From contig JALJCQ010000026.1 of NCBI GenBank assembly GCA_023091665.1, positions 930,001 through 994,000 on the forward strand: 64,000 bases of DNA, in the 5' to 3' direction. The notes below the pieces were generated by a model. That model was given only the letters and a program-made list of their open reading frames with translations, made no database searches and was not told the DNA's origin. The position numbers and the translations under genes were made by a program. The DNA comes from Pythium myriotylum. Taxonomy: Eukaryota; Oomycota; Peronosporomycetes; Pythiales; Pythiaceae. This document shows positions 10,795 through 22,056 of the stretch, one piece after another (position 1 is the first letter of the stretch; every line of letters starts with the position of its first letter).

Positions 10795-12547
10795 CTAATA
10801 CGCCCACTGTGTTGATAGCACGAGCAGCGGTGTGAAGCTGACCCAAAAAAGCACATCCAGCTTATCCCATGACGCCACGACACCAGTCTCTCCGCCAGCC
10901 AACGCCTTGGTGGGTGGAGTACCACGACGTTTGGTTAGAGGGGTCGGAGGGCGTGGGCGAGAAAAAAATAGCGCCATCCAGATGGAGAACATGCCTAGGA
11001 ACGCGAGGATAGGCAGAGCGACTTCAACTGGCGGTGGGTTGGTGAAGATGACGCCGGGAGAGAACTTCACCCAGACGAGTACCTCGAAGCAGGCAATCGA
11101 CAGAATCATCCATGCGTTTTGACCAAGACGCCAGCAATCAGGATTCGACAGGAATTCGTAGTACTGTACTCAACGCAAAAAGAGAAGTGAATCACGAGCA
11201 ACACGAAGATTACTACTTGAGGGGCGTACCTCTGCAGCACCTTGAATGCCGATGAGGAACATAAGGGTGAGTCGGTAAGCGTTAAAGTTGCTTTCTTTCG
11301 GAATACTGAGTGTGTTCAGCAAAAAGAACGCATTGAGCTCAACGACTAGACACACAATTAGAGCGAAGAGAATCTGTCACAACCCCGGTTAGTTCATAAT
11401 CATTGTCAAACCATCGTAATACACGAACCGAGGCAAAACGCTTGAAACTCGAAAAGACTTCCCAGTCATACTGTGCCCAGCTAATCGGCGTGAACTGGCT
11501 GAGGGCGAAAAGCAATGCGCCCATCTTCTTCTCCTTCCTGCCAGACCAATCGTATACCTTTGTCTCGAAGTACTTGAGGGTGATGCGGCCCAAAAACATG
11601 CCCAACAGGTTCGCCCCGAGCAAATCCATGAACAGCGAATCCCACCAGCACTCCTGAAAGTCGGGAATCACGAACTGCAGCGCAAGCTCGAGGAACTCGA
11701 ACGCAATACTGAGAACCCAGCAGAAACGCCAGTCGCGAAACATGCACATCTTTCCCCACCACCCAGTCACGTGGGCGAGAAACCAGATACTTGAGACACC
11801 TCGGTAGAGCGAATGTGAGTTGATCTCGCAGTCGAGCTTGGCACCTAGCTTGGTCATCTTCTTGGCAGCACCGACCTCTGGGAAGAAGAACTGCATACTC
11901 GTGATCGCCCCTCGGCGGTTCTGGACCGAAAGTGCGGCGAGAAGCAGCAGATAGACCACCGAGCAGCCGTGCACGATGCGCCACACGCCTGGATGTGGGC
12001 GCACCATGAGCGAGTCCCGCGTCTGCAGAAAGCAGTAGACGAGAAAGATGAGCACGCCCGTGCAGAGTCCCGTGCGCACGTTCGTGACGACGTCGTCCGA
12101 ATCGTGCGTGAACGAGTAGTACGAAACAGCCGCAATGACCGCCATGAGCACGACGACTTGGCGCGGCTTCTCGCGGAAGAGCAGCATGTCCTCGACGGCC
12201 TCGTTGCCCTGCACGGCGCGGAACGTGTTGGTGCTGAGCGTGTCGAGGCGCGGACTCCCCATCATCATCGCGGGCCCTTGCTTCGGGGAGGCGGCGGCGT
12301 CGTGGCTCTGCTGGCGCGTGGCCATGCGCCTCTTGGCCGTGGCCCAGAGCGCCTTCTCCACCTTGGCTTTGGTCGCTGGGCTCACGAAGCCGTCCTCGCT
12401 CTCGCTGACGACGCGCGCGCTGCTGTCGGGGTCGTCGCTGGTGCCGTAGGCCTTTCTCTGTCCATTCGCATGAGTCGCGGCGTCCGACGCGTCCGGCAGG
12501 TCCATGGAGGGCTTGCGCCGCTGGCGCAGGAACTGCTTCTTGGTCAT
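10795..12547 (-). CDS. phosphatidylserine synthase (PSS1/PTDSS type, base-exchange)
   Basis: Three exons: 12547-11429, 11373-11230, 11163-10795, introns 55 and 66 bp; 543 residues. A ~110-residue hydrophilic N-terminus is followed by a multi-pass membrane region. Family signatures include RPHPGVWRIVHG, IWFLAHVTGWWGKM, FELLELALQ-like FEFLELALQFVIPDFQECWW, and GRITLKYFETKVYDW; after the second intron YYEFLSNPDCWRLGQN matches the PSS C-terminal region. The enzyme swaps the head group of PC or PE for serine in the ER. The start ATG 12547 is used because an in-frame codon upstream is only GTG. The C-terminal tail (~50 residues, Pro/Thr/Gly-rich then hydrophobic) is less conserved. Confidence 0.92.
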
Positions 12548-12710
12548 CGCCGACTCTAGGGACACGGAAGACGCCGCCCAGACGAAACACAGCGAGAGGT
12601 ACAGCGAGAGACGGAATAAAATATCAGTTCAACTTGTCGAGAAGAAGCTGGCTGGATCCTCAGAGGATCAGATGCACGAATGGAATCAGTGACTCTTCAA
12701 CGTCGAGCTC

Positions 12711-13607
12711 ATGAGGAGGGCGGTGACGCGCAAGGCCTTCGAGGCAGCGCTGTGGTGGCTTCTCATGGGGCGACGTGCAGCGGCTGACGTTGCGACGTTC
12801 AGCTCCCAATGCTCGCGCGCTTGCAGTGCGTATGAGACGTGCTTCGTCTACGATGGCGCCGAGTACTGCGCGCCGTTCTGTGGTCCAGGCAGATGCAACG
12901 ACGCGACCGAGACCTGCGTGCTGGAGGGCCGAGCCTGCGAGAGCGCACCGTGCCTGCCGAGTGTAGTTTGCGAGCCCATGACCACGGCGCAGCTCATGGA
13001 CGGATCGGTTGGTCAAGAGAACGAGTCGCCATGCTCGCGGCAATGCCCATTCGAGAGCTCCCCTGTGTGCGGTTCCAACGGCATCACGTATGCCAACGAG
13101 TGCTTCTTCCAGCAAGATCAATGCGTGACTCCATCAATATCGATTGCATATCCGCGAATCTGTGATGCCGACGTTGCGCCGAACGCGCAGCTCGCCAACG
13201 GGGTCGTGACACCACCGGTTCAAGTCGCACCTAGGCCAGAGTGCGATGCAATCAGTTGCGCTACAGTCTACGATCCTGTTTGCACGACTGACGGTACCAT
13301 GACGAACATTTGCTTCATGCAAAAGGCGCAATGCGTGAATTCGAGCATTGCGCTGCTTCGTCGCGTAGCTTGCGATATGAGCTCACTGATACCGACATGT
13401 CCGACAAACTGCACTCAGGAGTTCGTGCCGGTTTGTGGATCCAATGGTGTCATGTACGGTAACGAATGTTTTTTCCGTAAGGCAAAATGTGAGCGCAAGC
13501 CCTGGGGTGAGCTCCAAGCAAGAGATCTGTCTGACTGCTACCAGCAAATGGGTGATTCGCAAGGCGTAGTTGGAGACGTATCTTTGATGTTGGCTTCAAC
13601 AGTGTAG
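12711..13607 (+). CDS. secreted triple-Kazal serine protease inhibitor
   Basis: Single exon, 298 residues. A hydrophobic leader (residues ~1-25, EAALWWLLMGRRAAA) indicates secretion. Residues 34-87 are a Cys-rich region with ten Cys that I do not assign. Three six-Cys Kazal domains follow at about 108-151 (CSRQC...PVCGSNGITYANEC), 178-221 (PVCTTDGTMTNICFMQ) and 230-276 (PVCGSNGVMYGNECFF). Oomycete Kazal inhibitors (EPI family) are apoplastic effectors that block host subtilisin-like proteases; others act on endogenous or microbial proteases. Whether this one is an effector is inferred only from family and secretion. The second domain is divergent in its core (TMTN replacing TYxN). Convergent with the AMPK gene, stops ~150 bp apart. 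Confidence 0.88.
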   Translation: MRRAVTRKAFEAALWWLLMGRRAAADVATFSSQCSRACSAYETCFVYDGAEYCAPFCGPGRCNDATETCVLEGRACESAPCLPSVVCEPMTTAQLMDGSVGQENESPCSRQCPFESSPVCGSNGITYANECFFQQDQCVTPSISIAYPRICDADVAPNAQLANGVVTPPVQVAPRPECDAISCATVYDPVCTTDGTMTNICFMQKAQCVNSSIALLRRVACDMSSLIPTCPTNCTQEFVPVCGSNGVMYGNECFFRKAKCERKPWGELQARDLSDCYQQMGDSQGVVGDVSLMLASTV

Positions 13608-13756
13608 AACAGTCGCTGCAACGTAAGTTTCAAACACACTTTTTTTTTGTTTCTGTTCTCCAAGAATGGTTCAGCTCTGAAATGAAGCTACAACGTCGAC
13701 CTTCACCTGCCATCATGGTAGAGAAGTCGGTCCGGCGCTCGCGCTGAGATGATTGT

Positions 13757-15911
<2,155 letters not shown>

Positions 15912-16555
15912 CGTGGGCCGCTTCTCCTGCGCGTGATTCCTGCAGGGCGGCGGGCGCGGCTTCTGGTCTACTCAGCTGCTGGCGAGGGCGCTCGTCTCAC
16001 GGAGGCGTCGGTCGCGTGGAATGAGTCGCTCCGTTCCCCTCGGTCGGCGTGGGCGTCGCCGTCTCCCTGCCGATGGATGCTCCGGTGCCTTCCCGTTGCT
16101 TGGGTCAAAGGAAACGAAGAAGGAACAGCAAACCGGTAGATACCGGTGTGTATGATGGAGATGAGTCCGCAACTTTTCAGCCGCACAATCTCAGTACATC
16201 TGCGACATACTTTTTTGTGTCTCGACCTTGAGACAATAGAACGACGCTTTTTGCGTCCTGACCCTGTTAAATTAACAATCATATTTTGCGACTCCACTCA
16301 CAAAATGTACTACAATAGACAGATTGAAGTTCCGGTACGGCGGAGGAACGAGGATGCGTCACCGAAGACTTCTATGCAATGGCCTCATCGAAAGACTGGA
16401 CAGACGGCTCGGAATCAAAGGAAGCGAAGGGCTTCTTCGCTTCCACGAGCGAGTCCACAGATACCTACTGAGAAAATTCAAGAAGAGCCAAAGATCAAGA
16501 GCAAAACAGTCTGAGTACACTGCAGAAGGGATACATTCGCCCCGGTTACACGAAT
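15912..16555. other. spacer between AMPK-alpha start and POT transporter stop
   Basis: About 640 bp containing the AMPK-alpha promoter on the minus strand and the 3' flank of the transporter. A pair of ACCGGT boxes (AACCGGTAGATACCGGTG) sits at 16131-16148; the same motif recurs in other spacers. Open frames here have no coding character. Confidence 0.5.
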
Positions 16556-18400
16556 CTACTTCACCTCGGCGATGCTCTTGCGCGACGCGACCGAGTCCTT
16601 GGCGTTGACGAGGAACTCGTTTTCCTCCTCGACCGCCGTGCTCGTGCCGAAGTCCATCTTACGCATGATGTACACGAAGGCGATGAGATTGGCGAGGCTG
16701 ACACCACCCATCGTGAAGTACATGTACTCGAGGTTGTCCTGGTTCAGATCGTCTGACGGCAGGTACGGACGGAACATGATCGTGAACACAGACGTGAGCG
16801 AGGCACCCATGGAGGACATGAGCAGGTTCACAGCCATGGCCGTGCTCTTGAGCGACATGGGCACGTTCGAGTAGAAGACATCGTACGACGTGACGTTGAT
16901 CAGGCACTCAGCGAGAGCGATGAAGACGTAGTTGGGGATCGCAGCAGCCCAGTAGATATCGTTCATGGGCTGATCACTGCCGTCATCTAGGAGCGGGCCG
17001 GTGCCGTCCTTGCGCATGATTGGGCCAGCGTTACGACGAATGATCTCGAAGATACCAGCCCAGGTGACGCCGATAAAGGCAACAATCAGACCAGCGGTGG
17101 CCTTGCCGAACTGCGATGGGCGCTTACCGAAGCGCCGGGTGTACCACGGGTACACAACCGAGTCGAGCAGTGGGATGCAGATGACGATGACAATAGGATC
17201 GAATACACCAAGCATAGCACCAGGGACCTGGCTGTTGTCGTCGTCGCTACGGCTCCAGCGCAAGTCGCACTGCTGCGTGATGGACTGGAAGTTGGCATCT
17301 GTCTGGTCGTACGCGCAGTGCCAAATGATGGTGAATGCAGCGTAAGGCAGGCAGCGGAAAAGCTTTTTGTAGCCCTCGACGGCCTCATCGCCGAAGCGAC
17401 CGCCGTTGGAGATCTTGGCACCGTCAATGAAAGACGTATCGAGACCAACAATGACCCAAGCAATAATGCCAATAAGAACCGAGACAGCGGACACGTATGA
17501 GAGGATCTCGCCGGCCTTTCCCTTCTCAACCAAGAACGCGCCAACCGTGTTAATGAAGACCGACGCGAACATGCAGATCGTGCCGTACAGAAGCACAGCG
17601 CCTTTGCTGTGGACGGCCGGGGCGTGGAAGAAAAGGCGAACGAGCGTCGAGATCGAGTTGTCCGTTGGCTGCACAAACACGTAGCGCTTGGTGCCGAGCA
17701 TGAAGCTCAGGAATGCCACGAACATGACGAGAGCGCAGATCAAGTAAGTAGCAAAGTAGCCGTACTCCTTCGAGATCAGGCTCGAGCCGTTGACACACAG
17801 GTACGACAGGTAACCGTACGAGAAAGCCGCGCCGAAGTTAATACAGAAGTAGAAGTAGCTGAAGTACGTATCCTTGAGCTTGAGCTCCTTAGGGTCGCGG
17901 GGGTCGAACTGGTCAGCACCAAACGTAATAACGTTAGACTTGATGGCGCCCGTGCCGATAGCGATACCAATGTATAGGCCAATCACAAAGATGATTTCAG
18001 CCGTGGATTTGTGGGCGAGCACGTCCGGGTGAGCAGCGATTGCGACAAGGAAATCACCGACACAGTACCAAACGCCAAAGACGAGGATCGTTCGGTAGCG
18101 ACCCCATTTCTCATCAGCGAGGTAGGCACCGAAGAGAGGAGACATGTAGCAAATCGAGGTCCACGTGGACTTGAGGGCACTAGCCGAGACGATGCTCCAG
18201 CCGATGCGCTTCTGCATGAAGTTCTTGAGGCCTTGGTTGATACCGTAGTAGCTCAGACGCTCGGCGAGCTCCATAACCAAGATGAATAGCGTGACCTGGA
18301 GCAGCACGTTGTGGAACTTGCGCGGGCGACTGTCCCAGATCGCGGAGACGAATGGGACGTCGGGCGTGGACACGCCAGGGGTCTTGACTGGCGACGCCAT
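16556..18400 (-). CDS. POT/PTR family proton-coupled oligopeptide transporter
   Basis: Single exon, 614 residues, about 12 membrane segments. Family motifs: ELAERLSYYGINQGLKNFMQ (the ExxER-type start of TM1), SPLFGAYLADEKWGRYRTIL (PTR2 signature 1 region), FGADQFDPRDPKELK, and FSYFYFCINFGAAFSY (FYxxINxG signature). The large loop and the C-terminal bundle include FTIIWHCAYDQTDANF and ALAECLINVTSYDVFYS. POT transporters import di-/tripeptides (in some lineages nitrate or other solutes) with protons across the plasma membrane or vacuole. Substrate is not deduced. The start at 18400 is preceded at a suitable distance by an oomycete-type initiator. Confidence 0.94.
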   Translation of the reverse strand: MASPVKTPGVSTPDVPFVSAIWDSRPRKFHNVLLQVTLFILVMELAERLSYYGINQGLKNFMQKRIGWSIVSASALKSTWTSICYMSPLFGAYLADEKWGRYRTILVFGVWYCVGDFLVAIAAHPDVLAHKSTAEIIFVIGLYIGIAIGTGAIKSNVITFGADQFDPRDPKELKLKDTYFSYFYFCINFGAAFSYGYLSYLCVNGSSLISKEYGYFATYLICALVMFVAFLSFMLGTKRYVFVQPTDNSISTLVRLFFHAPAVHSKGAVLLYGTICMFASVFINTVGAFLVEKGKAGEILSYVSAVSVLIGIIAWVIVGLDTSFIDGAKISNGGRFGDEAVEGYKKLFRCLPYAAFTIIWHCAYDQTDANFQSITQQCDLRWSRSDDDNSQVPGAMLGVFDPIVIVICIPLLDSVVYPWYTRRFGKRPSQFGKATAGLIVAFIGVTWAGIFEIIRRNAGPIMRKDGTGPLLDDGSDQPMNDIYWAAAIPNYVFIALAECLINVTSYDVFYSNVPMSLKSTAMAVNLLMSSMGASLTSVFTIMFRPYLPSDDLNQDNLEYMYFTMGGVSLANLIAFVYIMRKMDFGTSTAVEEENEFLVNAKDSVASRKSIAEVK

Positions 18401-18432
18401 GGCTTCCTCTTCTTGATCTGCTCGCGAGGTCG

Positions 18433-18449
18433 GGAATTGGAAAGTGAGG
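18433..18449 (-). promoter_or_regulatory. oomycete-type initiator + flanking element upstream of the POT gene
   Basis: On the minus strand the sequence reads CCTCACTTTCCAATTCC, 33-49 nt upstream of the start codon. TCACTTT fits the YCAYTYY initiator and CAATTCCC the adjacent flanking promoter region described for oomycetes. Confidence 0.6.
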
Positions 18450-19111
18450 TCTCCCTGCGTCGAGGTCTCGGCTCCGCCACGGACGAGCGGAGCTGCGTGG
18501 AGAGGGGAGTGGGCGGGTGAGTGGAGGAGCGGAAAGGGCTCGGCTGAGCCGCTCGGTCTGAGCCATCATCAACATTCCCGAGTGAACGCCCCTGGGAGAG
18601 CGAACAGCAACGGGGCAGCTGTCTAGACTAACTTTAGTCCATCACCTAATGGGACATAAAAAGGCCCTCATACTTTACACAAGGCAATCCCAAGAGCGAG
18701 TGACTCGTCATCACCGTTTGCGGACACGGGAAAGGGTGGCGTCATGGCTTGTCGAGCAATCAACGAGGGTTTAAACATGGACATTTGCAAGGTCTTGCCC
18801 ATTCATGAAGTCCAGCGTGGAGGCAAGGGGGAGGGATCCGGTCAGAATGCCCAGACTGGGTGAAACCTTTGTGGACAAAGAAAGAGCAGCTGCGAATACA
18901 TCCGGTTCCACTAAAGATGAGAGCTTCCATTTTGCTTGTCGTCTGCAGATGGAGACAGGCCACCGGTGCCAGACTCACATCAGGAGGCTGTTCTCCAGTG
19001 TAACCGAGCTCCAGTATTTCTCAGCTCTGGCTGTACTCCGTGCAGCAAGCCACTCCTTTAACTCCGAAAATTACTCCACAGGGGCTTGTTTCATTGAGAT
19101 TCGGTGCATCA

Positions 19112-19134
19112 ATTACATCATGCTGTGATGTAAT
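19112..19134. repeat. short inverted repeat (9-bp arms, 5-nt loop)
   Basis: ATTACATCA ... TGATGTAAT with loop TGCTG; perfect arms. Could be a chance hairpin, listed because the same spacer holds longer ones. Confidence 0.5.
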
Positions 19135-19611
19135 CCACGCAGCCAGCGTGTTGTTGTTTCCGTTTCGTGTTCCCTCGTTTAATCAGTTTGAGGCCATCTT
19201 CGTATGTGTGTTCGCTTACTTCTCGCACCTAAACCAGCCGAACTTCGCATAAGGTGCAAACTTGGGGTGATTACTCTAAATCGTGTGTTGAGATGGGAAT
19301 AGAGCGTCAGCCAACTCCCTCCTTCTGAAACATAGAGTACCTATGCGCAGGGATGGTACGCCATAGCACAGAGTCTCCAATTGGGTTTAGCCTTCCGCTC
19401 TTCCGCTCTTCCGCTCAATAGCCGCAGGAACTTCGATCGCGTTGGGGAAAGCTGCTTGCACATATTAGCTGGTGGAATTATTAAATAATAACGCGTGGCC
19501 AAGGATGGCCAAGTACAGCAATCTGTTTTTTAGCTCAAGTACGCAAAAGCCGATTGCTTCGACCGACCAGCGTCACGTAGAGTGTGTGCGCTGAAGGCTG
19601 TCTGATCTGTG

Positions 19612-19648
19612 GAATGGAAGTCCAGCCTCAAAGGCTGGACTTCCATTC
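19612..19648. repeat. perfect 17-bp palindrome with 3-nt loop
   Basis: Left arm GAATGGAAGTCCAGCCT (19612-19628), loop CAA, right arm its exact reverse complement (19632-19648). No gene adjoins it, so a transcription-terminator role is unlikely; a remnant of a small transposon or a hairpin RNA source is possible. Confidence 0.85.
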
Positions 19649-19784
19649 TGGCCAGTGGGATCTCCAGACTGTAACCAGACTTGGTTAAGGCAGAAATCAT
19701 GCTTCAGGTGTTCCGTCCACGTGGGACTCCCACACTACAAGCGGGCTAGGGGATCTCATCCAAAAGTGAAGGTTAGAGTCCATC

Positions 19785-19835
19785 GTCCCACCTCCGTTGG
19801 AGGCTCCATCGGAGGCTCCGATTCGGAGGTGGGAC
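19785..19835. repeat. inverted repeat with 12-bp arms around GGAGGCTCC repeats
   Basis: GTCCCACCTCCG (19785-19796) and its reverse complement (19824-19835) flank two copies of GGAGGCTCC; a third copy lies at about 19870. Function unknown. Confidence 0.75.
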
Positions 19836-20252
19836 AAAAGACCAGGCGAACCCTTTTCCACACATGCCTTGGGAGGCTCCGATACGGCACAGCGCACTCT
19901 GTGGACCTGCTCATAATCAGCGGAACAGGACTGCGGTCAACTTACTCCAATGATGCTACGTTTAGCCAGCACGCATAGACAATTCCATGTACACGTTCAT
20001 CTTGGGAAGCTATTAATAGTGTTGGATACATCAAGCCACGTTACTTGAAGGTCCAAAAGTGCTCTGTCCTCGTTCAATCAGATTTGCTTCAGTCCAAGCC
20101 TGACGTAGATGAACTCAGCAAATAAAGAATGCAGTATTCGCTCATGGTCTTTCTGATTTGGTCTATTCTTGCCATGAACGAGGAGGTGCTCGTTCATGTC
20201 CTCCATGCTGGATGCAAGTGCTCGTCCGTTTCCAATGTACTCAGCCGAGGTT

Positions 20253-20354
20253 TTACCGGTAGTATACCGTTCAGTAGTCTACCGCCGGTAAGGGAAGATT
20301 TAAACCGGTACTGCTTGGTAGTTCAACATCCAACTTCAATACATCGCCGGTATT
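20253..20354. repeat. cluster of ACCGGTA-type motifs
   Basis: TTACCGGTAGTATACCG, GCCGGTAAG, AAACCGGTACTG and GCCGGTATT occur within ~100 bp. Similar paired ACCGGT boxes occur near 16131, 38198 and 53849. Confidence 0.55.
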
Positions 20355-20724
20355 ATTTTGTTACTCAAACTTTGTCATATTTCAACCGAAATGTGAGCAG
20401 TCGAATTCTTGAGGGATCTACTGTACCCACTCGCGGGTCTCCCTTTATGCCCCTCACACAAAGCCGTGGGTCAGAGGCACCCATACCTTTGTCGCCTGCC
20501 TGTTGGTATGCTCCAATGGTTTTCTGCGACACCACCATCTGCTGCTCGGGGGAGTCACCGCGCATCCGGGCCTGGTCCCTCTGGGTCCTGGACCTGGAAT
20601 CCCAGTCTCGATGGACACTCGATTGAAAGAGAGACATGATCTGGCCAAATATTTGACAAATATTAGCCTGCTCATGTCACTCCCTTCCTCCCTCTGTCTA
20701 CATGTAGATATAATTCGGTTGGTC

Positions 20725-20753
20725 ATCTCTCTCTCTCTCTCTCTTTCTTTCTC
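20725..20753. repeat. CT microsatellite
   Basis: A (CT)n tract with TTTC interruptions. Confidence 0.85.
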
Positions 20754-21260
20754 ACTCCCTGTCGAGACTGCCAAGATTTCCATAGTACTGGGAGAGATTT
20801 TTGATCGCGCCAACGACGCCCGTGATGCAAACCCGTCGACTCATTCAGTTCATGTCAAGTGGCTCGCCGTTTTTGTCTGACGCAAGGAACCCACTGAGCC
20901 ACGGCTTGAGCTTCACTTATTAACTATTCAAGTTCTTGATCACCAACATATCATCCGGGATGTCGTTTTTTCTTCAATTTGCTTCGAAAGGCGATGCTTC
21001 TCCACAGGATAGGGTTGTGGCCTGACGCACTTTACTCCCGCTTTTCGTGCCCCGAGTTGCCGTTGGTTCCGACGCCGCCTGGCTGACGCCAACAGGTTTT
21101 GTTGGGATTTTTTGACACCAAGGTCCAGTTTCCGTGTCGAAGACAGGCCGTGCAGTGGCAGTGATCGCTTCTCACGAGCTTCCTTCCGTCCATCGAGCGA
21201 GCCGATCTCCCTCCCTCCTTCGCAGCCTCACTACTCTATTACGCCTCTCTCTCGCCGCCC

Positions 21261-22004
21261 ATGGAGCACGCGGCGCCAATGCCGCGCACGTCCGAAGTGC
21301 TCTGGGACGGCGTCTCCTCGCTGCCCTTCGTGCTCAAGCGCAAGCGCAACGGCGCCATCCTCGTGACCAAGTTCAAGGAGCGGCGCCCGTCGCAGACGCT
21401 CGACCTGCGGCTCGGCAGCGAGCTCAAGCTCGTCGGCGGCTTCCCCGTGCAGCAGCTCACGCTCGCCGAGGTCAAAAAGGTCATGCTCCACGCGCCCAAG
21501 CCCGTGAGCCTCGTCTTCCTCAACCACGACGACGTCGTGCTCGACAACATGAGCTTTCTGAGTGAAGAACGCGGCTCTTTCGAGAACGAATTCGAATCCG
21601 ACCTCGCGACCACCAGTCGCTCCGTCGACGTGCTCTACCCGCCGCTCCGAGAAAGTAGCGACTGGTCCGACATGTCCCGAGTCAGTCACTCGCTCCCACG
21701 GAGCACTCGCCAGAGACCGGCGTACTCGGAGGCTGACTCGAGTGAGTACAACCCCTTTGACAGTCACGCGTCGTCTTCGTTATACGGCCCATCGTCCTCA
21801 GCGGCGTCCCCACTCCCGACAACTACGTCAACATCCACAGCTGACGACGAGCAGACCGGCCGCCGTCGCCGTCGATCGCCTTCAAGCCAGCCACGCAAGG
21901 TCTCACGGCTCAAACTCGCTCTTGAGCGAATGAATGAACTGCTGAACCGGCCGGTCCGACGCTCGGGCTTGAATGTCTCAGCAGGCAAGAGTATCGTTGT
22001 CTGA
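21261..22004 (+). CDS. PDZ-like domain protein
   Basis: Single exon, 247 residues. Residues ~16-90 resemble a PDZ fold: LPFVLKRKRNGAILVTKF, DLRLGSELKLVGGFPVQQLT, LAEVKKVMLHAPKPVSLVFL, matching the usual order of strands, the L.L.vng.pv...t loop and the final VSLVF strand. The remainder is Ser/Thr-rich and disordered, with a basic stretch (GRRRRRSPSSQPRKV) and a short amphipathic helix near the C-terminus (LKLALERMNELLN). PDZ-like domains bind short peptides or C-termini; no partner is indicated. Short single-PDZ proteins of this kind are common in oomycetes. Tail-to-tail with the next kinase gene, ~50 bp between stops. Confidence 0.65.
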   Translation: MEHAAPMPRTSEVLWDGVSSLPFVLKRKRNGAILVTKFKERRPSQTLDLRLGSELKLVGGFPVQQLTLAEVKKVMLHAPKPVSLVFLNHDDVVLDNMSFLSEERGSFENEFESDLATTSRSVDVLYPPLRESSDWSDMSRVSHSLPRSTRQRPAYSEADSSEYNPFDSHASSSLYGPSSSAASPLPTTTSTSTADDEQTGRRRRRSPSSQPRKVSRLKLALERMNELLNRPVRRSGLNVSAGKSIVV

Positions 22005-22056
22005 GCTTCAACCCCCATCTTAATTTATCCCCTATCGATATCTCGTTCTCTCATCG

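Larger units (their letters stand above)
18450..21260. other. 2.8 kb gene-free spacer with hairpins
   Basis: No reading frame here shows a recognisable domain or gene-like composition. The stretch is less GC-rich than the flanking genes and holds several perfect or near-perfect inverted repeats (listed separately), a TTCCGCTC triplet repeat near 19390-19414, a CT microsatellite and a cluster of ACCGGTA motifs. Last ~100 bp are the promoter of the PDZ-like gene (CCTCACTACTCTATTACG near 21227 resembles an initiator). Confidence 0.6.

Noticed and set aside
20129..20626. 165-codon plus-strand frame in the 18-21 kb spacer
   Set aside because: Runs through the ACCGGTA cluster and low-complexity DNA; no domain, no codon-use signal.
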